Source: Streptomyces canus
GTDB taxonomy: Bacteria > Actinomycetota > Actinomycetes > Streptomycetales > Streptomycetaceae
Assembly: GCF_030815415.1 (NCBI RefSeq)
Contig: NZ_JAUSWW010000001.1
Span: 4,774,001 to 4,838,000, forward strand
Length of the DNA stretch: 64,000 nt
Reading direction: 5' to 3'
In this document: positions 1-6,537 of the stretch, piece after piece
Numbering within the stretch: position 1 is the stretch's first letter
How the letters are laid out: each line of letters opens with the position of its first letter
Position numbers and translations under genes: made by a program
The notes under the pieces: generated by a model
What the model was told of the DNA's origin: nothing
Databases searched by the model: none
What the model saw: only the letters and a program-made list of their open reading frames with translations

Positions 1-132
1 CAGGTGCGGGGACATGTCCGCCCCACCCGCCCGCCCCGCCGGGGGCGCCGCACCGGCCATGGCCACAACCGAGCCCTCGGGCCGCCCGGGGCCGAACGAC
101 GCCCGGCCCCTCTCGTCGGAGTAGGTGCTCAT
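1..132 (-). CDS. N-terminus of probable TadA/CpaF secretion ATPase (partial)
   Basis: An ATG on the minus strand overlaps the ssd stop codon by four bases (ATGA), so the two genes are translationally coupled. The frame stays open for 44 codons to the window edge. The visible N-terminus is Gly/Pro/Ala-rich and carries no motif. In Streptomyces and mycobacteria the gene following ssd is a CpaF/TadA hexameric ATPase that powers assembly of Tad-type pili. The identity is therefore inferred from position only. Confidence 0.6.
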   Translation of the reverse strand, partial: MSTYSDERGRASFGPGRPEGSVVAMAGAAPPAGRAGGADMSPHL

Positions 133-1247
133 GCCGCCTCCACCAACGCCCGCTCCCAGAACTCCTTGCAGAACCGCGCCAGCGGCCCCCGCCCGGCTCC
201 CGGCGGGGTCCTGCTCTCGTGAGGCCGCAGCAGCCCCGCCTCCAGGGGCACCTCGCCCACCAGCGGCAGTCCGAGCAGTCGCGCCACCTCCCGGTCGTCG
301 AGCCCGGGCGCGTGGGGCCCGCGGACCGCCACGCGCAGATCGCGTACGACCATCCCGACGGCGGAGGCCACCCGTCCGGCCGCCGCGACGGCGCGGAGTT
401 CGGCGGGGACCACGAGGATGCCGAGATCGAGCTGGGCGAGGGTCTCGGCGATGCCGTCGTCGACGCGGCGCGGCAGATCGACGACGACCGTGCCGCCCCG
501 GCGGCGGGCCGCGCCGAGCACCGCGCGGACGGCCTGCGGCGGGACGGCGACGCAGTCGCCGCGGTCCCAGCTCAGGACCCGCAGGGAGTGCAGCTGCGGC
601 AGCGACTCCTCCAGGGCACCGCCGCCGACCCGGCCGCGCGAGGCGGCGAACGCGGGCCAGCGCAGCCCCTCGGCGGTCTCGCCGCCGAGGAGTACGTCGA
701 GTCCGCCGCCCAGCGGATCGGCGTCCACGAGCAGGGTGCGCAGTCCCTCCCGCGCGGAGGTGACGGCCAGCGCGCACGCGAGCGTGGACGCCCCGGACCC
801 GCCTCGGCCGCCGATGACGCCGACGGTGAGGGCGGGCCGGCCGACGCCCTCGGCGACGTCGGCGATCCGGTCGACCAGCCACTGCTCCCCGTCGGGCAGC
901 ATCAGGACATGGTCCGCGCCGATCTCGACGGCCCGGCGCCAGACCCCGGAGTCGTCCTGGTCCCGTCCGACGAGGACCACTCCCCCTCTGCGGGCGGCCC
1001 CGCGCACGCGCCGCGCGGCGTCGTCGCCGACCAGGACGAGCGGTGCGGCCTCCCAGCGTCCTCTCGGTTGCGGCACCCCCGGGTGGACCTCGGGTGTCGC
1101 GCCGGCCGCCGCGCACAGGCGCAGCAGGTCGTCGAGGAGCACCGGGTCCTCGGTGACGATCAACGGTCCGCCCTGTCGCCCTCCGGCGGTGGGCGGCGGA
1201 TCGTGTGTGACGGCTGCGGCCACGTTTTCCATCCCCCTTCGCTGCAT
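129..1247 (-). CDS. ssd: Septum-site-determining protein Ssd (CpaE/ParA-like)
   Basis: A 372-residue member of the CpaE/MinD-like P-loop family. An N-terminal receiver-like region (about 30-130) precedes the ATPase-like domain. The P-loop reads GGRGGSGAST near residues 146-155, so the usual GK(S/T) lysine is Ala; this deviant form is typical of the Ssd family and suggests altered or absent ATPase activity. DADPLGGGLD follows as the Walker A'-like segment. The ATG at 1247 was chosen because GGAGG lies about 9 nt upstream; the ATG at 1232 has a purine run too close to it. Coupled to the downstream tad ATPase. In mycobacteria Ssd affects septation; in Tad systems CpaE positions pili. Confidence 0.85.
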   Translation of the reverse strand: MQRRGMENVAAAVTHDPPPTAGGRQGGPLIVTEDPVLLDDLLRLCAAAGATPEVHPGVPQPRGRWEAAPLVLVGDDAARRVRGAARRGGVVLVGRDQDDSGVWRRAVEIGADHVLMLPDGEQWLVDRIADVAEGVGRPALTVGVIGGRGGSGASTLACALAVTSAREGLRTLLVDADPLGGGLDVLLGGETAEGLRWPAFAASRGRVGGGALEESLPQLHSLRVLSWDRGDCVAVPPQAVRAVLGAARRRGGTVVVDLPRRVDDGIAETLAQLDLGILVVPAELRAVAAAGRVASAVGMVVRDLRVAVRGPHAPGLDDREVARLLGLPLVGEVPLEAGLLRPHESRTPPGAGRGPLARFCKEFWERALVEAA

Positions 1248-1829
1248 CTCGCGAGGGCCTCCAGGGCCCCGCGATTCCCAAACGTGTGAAGAACCGGCGA
1301 CCGGCCTTCATATGAACAGCCGATACGAACCGGCCGAACGCGGCCGACTAACCGGAACCGGCCATCGAGTCGGTGTCGGCGGGCCGCGCTGGAATCACGG
1401 TGCAGCGATGCCGGAAATCTTGTGGATCTTGGTCGATAACTGTGGACAACTCAGCCGTTGTGAATATCGCCATCACCCATACCGGTGCTCCCCGCACTGC
1501 CATGCGTACGACTTCCGCAGCGCAGTGCGACAGCTACGCACAGTGACGGATCATGGGCAGGCGAAAGAGGCGGCCGGAGCCGCCTCGACACGGCCGTAGA
1601 GCCGCACAGGGACACAGAAGGAGGGGAGAAAACGCACCCGGACGTGCGACGACCCCCACCGGGGGGGAGAGTGGGGGTCGTCTCCACGGCCGACTCGGGG
1701 GGGGAGGAGCCGGGCCGGGTTGGCACGGTCGCGAACGATCCGTGACTTCCATGGTGTACCCGAGAGCCTTCTCAGGCAAACCCACGCGCCCCACCTTACG
1801 CCGAATGGGCTGCGCCTATGCTCAGGGTC
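1248..1829. other. Divergent intergenic region with G-rich hairpin
   Basis: This stretch of about 580 bases separates the divergent ssd and HAD genes. I see no convincing gene. It holds a perfect 12-bp inverted repeat (1648-1659 with 1671-1682) whose loop is a G7 run. Further G5 and G8 tracts extend to about 1710. The -10-like TATGCT of the HAD gene lies at 1817-1822. Confidence 0.5.
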
Positions 1830-2651
1830 GTGGAAAACCACTCCTTGCCCCGCACAGCGGCCTTCTTTGACCTGGACAAGACGGTCATTGCGAAGTCGAG
1901 CACGCTCACCTTCAGCAAGTCGTTCTACCAAGGCGGACTGATCAACCGCAGGGCCGCCTTGCGTACCGCATACGCCCAGTTCGTCTTCCTCGTGGGCGGT
2001 ATGGACCACGACCAGATGGAACGGACCCGCGAGTACCTCTCGGCACTCGTGCGCGGCTGGAACGTCCAACAGGTGAAGGAGATCGTGGCCGAGACCCTTC
2101 ACGACCTCATCGACCCGATCATCTACGACGAGGCCGCCTCCCTCATCGAGGAGCACCACACCGCCGGCCGCGACGTCGTGATCGTGTCCACCTCGGGCGC
2201 GGAGGTGGTCGAGCCGATCGGCGAACTGCTCGGCGCGGACCGGGTGGTGGCGACCCGGATGGTCGTGGGCGAGGACGGCTGCTTCACCGGCGAGGTGGAG
2301 TACTACGCGTACGGACCGACCAAGGCCGAGGCGATCAAGGAGCTGGCCGAGTCCGAGGGGTACGACCTGGAACGCTGCTACGCCTACAGCGACTCGGCGA
2401 CCGATCTGCCGATGCTCCAGTCCGTCGGTCACCCCCATGCCGTGAACCCGGACCGCACGCTGCGCCGCGAGGCACTCGCGCGCGGGTGGCCGATTCTCGA
2501 TTTCCACCGGCCGGTCCGGCTCAAGCAGCGGCTCCCCGCGTTCTCCGCACCGTCCCGTCCGGCGCTCGTCGCGGCGGCGGCCATAGGAGCGGCGGCGGCC
2601 ACCGCGGGCCTCGTCTGGTACGCCAGTCGGCGCCGGGCGACGGTTCTCTGA
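1830..2651 (+). CDS. HAD-IB family hydrolase (SerB-like phosphatase)
   Basis: A 273-residue haloacid dehalogenase of subfamily IB. The nucleophile motif FDLDKT is near residue 14, IVSTSG is motif II, and YSDSATDLPML supplies the acidic motif III/IV. The C-terminus has a hydrophobic segment followed by Arg (LVWYASRRR), suggesting a membrane tail. The substrate is unknown; relatives are phosphoserine or lysophosphatidate phosphatases. I chose GTG 1830 because TATGCT (1817-1822) looks like a -10 element seven bases upstream, giving a leaderless start. The in-frame ATG at 1818 would lie inside that element (277 aa if used). S. coelicolor orthologues were once named morphological differentiation-associated. 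Confidence 0.85.
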   Translation: MENHSLPRTAAFFDLDKTVIAKSSTLTFSKSFYQGGLINRRAALRTAYAQFVFLVGGMDHDQMERTREYLSALVRGWNVQQVKEIVAETLHDLIDPIIYDEAASLIEEHHTAGRDVVIVSTSGAEVVEPIGELLGADRVVATRMVVGEDGCFTGEVEYYAYGPTKAEAIKELAESEGYDLERCYAYSDSATDLPMLQSVGHPHAVNPDRTLRREALARGWPILDFHRPVRLKQRLPAFSAPSRPALVAAAAIGAAAATAGLVWYASRRRATVL

Positions 2652-2747
2652 CGTAGAAGGCGCCCTTTTGGTGACCGTTTGAGAGTAAAAGTAAAGAACT
2701 GCAGCCAGGACTTCCGCTTGCCCGGGTCCTGGAGTACAAAGGAGTCA

Positions 2748-3006
2748 ACGGCCCGCGAGACCAAGGACATCCGAAAGGATCACCTTAATAACGCATTTGG
2801 CCCCACGGACCGCGCATGAGAATCGGGCACCCACGCGACGTCGACCCGTCGATTACGGGCCAGCCGCACCAGGTGACGGGCAAAGTCCCGACCTGATGGG
2901 CAATATTTCGAGGACGCTTGGTAACCCGGTGAACATGCCAGCGGCGGTACGAGTCCTCGTACCGCCGCAACCCTGTTAAGGCCCTCTCCTGCGGAGGGCC
3001 TTTTCT
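2748..3006 (+). ncRNA. Candidate Ms1/scr3559-type 6S-like RNA
   Basis: The gap between the HAD gene and the Fic-like gene has no ORF but strong RNA features. There is a 13-bp perfect hairpin (2941-2953 with 2956-2968) and an intrinsic terminator with a U-run on the plus strand (2978-3004). A -10-like TACAAA lies at 2735-2740 with TTCCGC 17 bases upstream. From memory, S. coelicolor scr3559, the homologue of mycobacterial Ms1 (an RNA that binds RNA polymerase core and accumulates in stationary phase), occupies this same slot between the orthologous genes and is about this size. Ends are approximate. The call rests on synteny plus the terminator, not on a covariance model. Confidence 0.6.
2978..3004 (+). 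terminator. Intrinsic terminator of the ncRNA
   Basis: A 9-bp stem (AAGGCCCTC with GAGGGCCTT) around a short loop is followed by TTTT on the plus strand. The minus strand lacks a comparable U-tract. It would end the 6S-like RNA and may also help terminate the convergent gene at 3017. Confidence 0.8.
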
Positions 3007-3016
3007 GTAACTACAG

Positions 3017-3841
3017 TTATGCCGCTCCGCGCTGCAGCGCCTCGCACACCGCCGTCGACTCGCGCGCCCCGAGCACGACCGCCTTGGCGCAGTGCGCGAT
3101 CCAGGCCGCCATGCCGTCCGGGGTTCCGGAGACATAGCCGTCGAGCGCCGCCAGATAGGCGGCCCGGCCCAGCTCGGCGTGGCCGACCTCCGCCGGGCAG
3201 ATGGACTTCGGGTCGAGGCCGCTGCCGATCAGGACGATGCGTTCGGCCGCGCGCGCGACGAGAGCGTTGTGGGAGGTGAAGGGCCGCAGGGCGAGGATCT
3301 CGCCGTGCACGACGGCCGCCGTCACCAGGGCCGGGGCGGAACCGCCCGCGATGATCAGCTCGGACAGGCCCTCCAGCCGGCCGTGCACCTCCGTCGCGTC
3401 GGGCGCCGCGAGCTCGATCAGCGGCTCGTCGACCGGCTCGCCCACCTGACGCGGGCGCCCGACCTCGTCGCCATTGGTCGCGGCCGCCACCAGGTGCAGA
3501 CGGGCCAGAACGCGCAGGGGCGACTGCCGCCAGATGGAGAGCAGTTGGCCCGCCTCGGCGGTCAGTCTCAGGGCGGCGCCCACGACGCGCGCCTCGTCGT
3601 CGCCGCTGAAGTCGGAGCGACGGCGCACCTCTTCGAGGGCCCAGTCGGCGCCGGACAGCGCCGCGGAGCCGCGGGCGCCGCGCAGGGCCGCCTCGGAGGT
3701 GACCGCGGTGCTGCGGCGCCGCATGATCCGGTGCCCGTAGACCCGGTCCACGGCCTTGCGCACGGACTCCACGGAGTCGGCCACGCCGGGCAGGGCGCCC
3801 AGGGCGGCGAGCGGATCGGCGTTCGCGCCTGTCGTACTCAT
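3017..3841 (-). CDS. Fic/DOC-fold protein with degenerate motif
   Basis: A 274-residue protein, called an oxidoreductase in older S. coelicolor annotation. Its C-terminal half carries LRPFTSHNALVAR (near residues 200-212), which aligns with the Fic signature HPFxxGNGR. Arg replaces the catalytic His and the GNGR anion hole is not kept, so AMP transfer is unlikely. The start at 3841 was chosen over an upstream in-frame start at 3910 because TAATGT sits seven bases upstream, suggesting a leaderless mRNA, and the start codon lies in a 20-bp palindrome. It is divergent from the CooC-like gene. Function is unknown. Confidence 0.75.
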   Translation of the reverse strand: MSTTGANADPLAALGALPGVADSVESVRKAVDRVYGHRIMRRRSTAVTSEAALRGARGSAALSGADWALEEVRRRSDFSGDDEARVVGAALRLTAEAGQLLSIWRQSPLRVLARLHLVAAATNGDEVGRPRQVGEPVDEPLIELAAPDATEVHGRLEGLSELIIAGGSAPALVTAAVVHGEILALRPFTSHNALVARAAERIVLIGSGLDPKSICPAEVGHAELGRAAYLAALDGYVSGTPDGMAAWIAHCAKAVVLGARESTAVCEALQRGAA

Positions 3842-3850
3842 GAGTACGAC
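3831..3850. promoter_or_regulatory. 20-bp perfect palindrome over the Fic-like start codon
   Basis: GTCGTACTCATGAGTACGAC reads identically on both strands and contains the minus-strand start codon. It lies between the divergent Fic-like and CooC-like genes, just downstream of a putative -10 box. A repressor bound here would block a leaderless transcript. No regulator is identified. Confidence 0.45.
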
Positions 3851-3942
3851 ATTACGCAACCGCGGCGCACACCCCACGAAGGAGTGGTCTTCTTCACGCA
3901 CTCCTGCCACGTACAGCTATCTCACCACTACGCTTGGTGAAC

Positions 3943-4923
3943 ATGAAAATTGCTTTCGTCGGGAAGGGCGGCAGCGGCAAGACCACCCTGTCGTCCCTGT
4001 TCATCCGCCATCTCGCCACCACCGGCGCACCCGTCGTCGCCGTAGACGCCGACATCAACCAGCATCTGGGCGCCGCCCTCGGTCTCGACGAGGCGGCGGC
4101 CGCGGCACTGCCCGCGATGGGCGAGCGACTGCCGCTGATCAAGGACTATCTGCGCGGCGCCAACCCGCGCATCGCCTCCACGGAGACGATGATCAAGACG
4201 ACCCCGCCGGGCGAGGGCTCACGACTGCTGCGGGTGCGCGAGGACAATCCGGTGTACGACGCCTGCGCCCGGCCGGTGGAACTCGACGGCGGCAGCGTCC
4301 GTTTGATGGTCACCGGCCCCTTCACGGACGCCGACCTGGGGGTCGCCTGCTACCACTCCAAGACGGGAGCGGTGGAGCTGTGCCTGAACCACCTGGTGGA
4401 CGGACGTGACGAGTACGTCGTGGTGGACATGACCGCGGGCTCGGACTCCTTCGCCTCCGGCATGTTCACCCGCTTCGACATCACGTTCCTCGTCGCCGAG
4501 CCGACCCGGAAGGGGGTCTCCGTCTATCGCCAGTACAAGGAGTACGCCCGCGACTTCGGCGTCGCCCTGAAGGTCGTCGGCAACAAGGTGCAGGGGCAGG
4601 ACGATCTCGACTTCCTCCGCGCCGAGGTCGGGAACGACCTGCTGGTGACGGTCGGGCACTCGGACTGGGTGCGCGCCATGGAGAAGGGCCGGCCGCCCCG
4701 GTTCGAGCTTCTGGAGGACGTCAACCGCAGCTCCCTGCGGCGGCTGCAGAGCGCGGTCGACGCCACGTACGAGCTGCGGGACTGGGAGCGCTACACACGC
4801 CAGACGGTGCACTTCCACCTGAAGAACGCCCAGTCCTGGGGAAACGAGCGCACCGGGGCCGACCTGGCGGCGCAGGTCGACCCCGGGTTCGTCCTGGGCG
4901 AGAGCGTCGTGGTGAACGCCTGA
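3943..4923 (+). CDS. CooC-like P-loop ATPase
   Basis: A 326-residue MinD/ParA-superfamily ATPase with a deviant Walker A, GKGGSGKTT, at residues 8-16, and VDAD following. The layout resembles CooC nickel-insertion ATPases of carbon monoxide dehydrogenase maturation. No CODH gene is in view, so the client is unknown. ATG 3943 was taken because the conserved MKIAFVGKGG begins there and TACGCT lies nine bases upstream with no Shine-Dalgarno. TTG/GTG at 3934-3939 would add only three residues. In S. coelicolor this is annotated simply as an ATP/GTP-binding protein. Confidence 0.8.
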   Translation: MKIAFVGKGGSGKTTLSSLFIRHLATTGAPVVAVDADINQHLGAALGLDEAAAAALPAMGERLPLIKDYLRGANPRIASTETMIKTTPPGEGSRLLRVREDNPVYDACARPVELDGGSVRLMVTGPFTDADLGVACYHSKTGAVELCLNHLVDGRDEYVVVDMTAGSDSFASGMFTRFDITFLVAEPTRKGVSVYRQYKEYARDFGVALKVVGNKVQGQDDLDFLRAEVGNDLLVTVGHSDWVRAMEKGRPPRFELLEDVNRSSLRRLQSAVDATYELRDWERYTRQTVHFHLKNAQSWGNERTGADLAAQVDPGFVLGESVVVNA

Positions 4924-4969
4924 CGGCTCACCGCCCGGGGCTCACCACTCGCGGCTCACCGCCTGGGGC

Positions 4970-6241
4970 TCACGGCTTGGCCGCCGGCGCTCCGGGCACG
5001 CCCTTCGGGGCCGGGGCGGGGCGGCCCGAGAGGAAGGACGCCCAGCCCTGCTTCGGGGCCTCGCCGACGCCGAGGGTTCGCATCTTGGCCAGGGCCTGCG
5101 GGTCCTGGGCGTCCAGCCAGTCGGCGAGCTGCCGGAAGGAGACACAGCGCACGTCGGGCTTGTTGCAGACCTGTTCGATGGTCTCCTCGACGGCACGCAT
5201 GTAGGTGCCGCCGTTCCAGGACTCGAAGTGGTTGCCGATGATCAGGGGCGCGCGGTTGCCGTCGTAGGCCCGATGGAAGCCCTTGAGCAGGCTGTCACGC
5301 ATCTGGTCGCCCCAGAACTCGTGCTTGTTCGGGTCGCCGTACATCGTGCCCGACTGGTTCACGGCGAAGTTGTAGTCCATGGTGAGCTGCTCGAAGGAGT
5401 GCCCGGAGAACGGCACCAGCTGCATCGAGAGGTCCCACAGACCTTCCTTCTTCCTGGGCCAGAGCTGGTCGTTGACCCCGCTGGTGTCGTAGCGGAAGCC
5501 CAGTTCACGAGCAGCCTTCATGAAGTTCTTCTGGCCCTCCAGGCAGGGCGTGCGGGCGCCGATGAGCTCCTTGTCGTAGTCGAAGGGCAGCGGGCTCGCG
5601 TTCTTCAGGCCGGTGGTGGTCTTCCAGGACTTCACGAACTGCTTCGCCTGGGCGATCTCGTCCTTCCACTCCTCGACGGACCACTGGCCGACCCCGCCGC
5701 CGCTGCCGCAGAAGTGGCCGTTGAAGTGGGTGCCGATCTCGCTGCCCTCCAGCCACGCCCCGCGCAGCTGCTTGACGGTCTCGGCGATGCCCTTCTCGTC
5801 GTTGAAGCCGATGTCGGAGCGGCCCGGGGAGTGCTGCGGGGGCCGGTAGAGGTCGCGCTTCTCCTCGGGGAGCATGTACACGCCGCTGAGGAAGTAGGTC
5901 ATCGTCGCGTTGTTCGCCTTGGCGACCTTGCGGAAGTGGGAGAACAGCTTCTGGGAGTCCTCGCCCGCGCCGTCCCAGGAGAACACCACGAACTGCGGGG
6001 GCTTCTGACCGGGCTTCATGCGCTCGGGTCTGGGCAGGTGGGGCTGGACCCCGGTGTACGCGGTGGAGCCGTCGCCGATCAGGCGGACCGCGCTCTCGGG
6101 CGGCGCCTGGGCCGGCTTCGCCTTCTGCGGGCCGGAGGCCCCTTCCTCGGCACCGTCGGTGCCGAGCGCGCAACCGGCGAGCGACGCGGCACAGAGCGCG
6201 GCGACCACGGCGCCCGCGGCGATCCTCTGGGTGGCGGCCAT
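4970..6241 (-). CDS. Lipoprotein with polysaccharide deacetylase-like fold
   Basis: A 423-residue secreted protein. The N-terminus is a lipoprotein signal with lipobox LAGC, giving an acylated Cys near residue 24, followed by an Ala/Pro-rich linker. The segment FVVFSWDGAGEDSQKLFSHF and the later GTHFNGHFC and IIGNHFESW blocks resemble the NodB-type Asp and His-box layout of carbohydrate esterases, but the canonical TFDDG and HS(T/S)xxH motifs are altered. Likely extracytoplasmic, acting on cell-wall or other glycans. Activity is uncertain. Confidence 0.7.
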   Translation of the reverse strand: MAATQRIAAGAVVAALCAASLAGCALGTDGAEEGASGPQKAKPAQAPPESAVRLIGDGSTAYTGVQPHLPRPERMKPGQKPPQFVVFSWDGAGEDSQKLFSHFRKVAKANNATMTYFLSGVYMLPEEKRDLYRPPQHSPGRSDIGFNDEKGIAETVKQLRGAWLEGSEIGTHFNGHFCGSGGGVGQWSVEEWKDEIAQAKQFVKSWKTTTGLKNASPLPFDYDKELIGARTPCLEGQKNFMKAARELGFRYDTSGVNDQLWPRKKEGLWDLSMQLVPFSGHSFEQLTMDYNFAVNQSGTMYGDPNKHEFWGDQMRDSLLKGFHRAYDGNRAPLIIGNHFESWNGGTYMRAVEETIEQVCNKPDVRCVSFRQLADWLDAQDPQALAKMRTLGVGEAPKQGWASFLSGRPAPAPKGVPGAPAAKP

Positions 6242-6537
6242 GTTCCGCCCACCTACTTCCTTCTCTCGGGGCCAACGACAGCGCCGTCAAGCTCGCACGA
6301 GGTCCGGAATGAATTAGTACGACAAGCCGATGAAATATCTGCATCACCCTGATGGGTGACTTATTGCGCCATTTGCCAGAAAAGTCTATGCCTGTCCTTT
6401 ACTCTGAATTACGATTCGTTTACCCAGCGTTGATGCATCCCGCCGCTGCACGCCGTGACCCACGGCCGCGACCCGACCCCCCGCCATGGGGGGACCACCT
6501 GTTCCGCGACCGCGCTGCCCCGGAGGAGACGGGAACT
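6242..6537. other. Divergent promoter region
   Basis: About 300 bases between the lipoprotein gene and the transporter gene. The stretch 6300-6420 is notably AT-rich for this genome and probably carries the divergent promoters. No gene is supported here; an in-frame ATG at 6352 upstream of the transporter lacks a ribosome site. Confidence 0.5.

Noticed and set aside
3092..3940. A 282-codon plus-strand frame over the Fic-like gene
   Set aside because: Antisense shadow; the minus strand has the recognisable motif and promoter.
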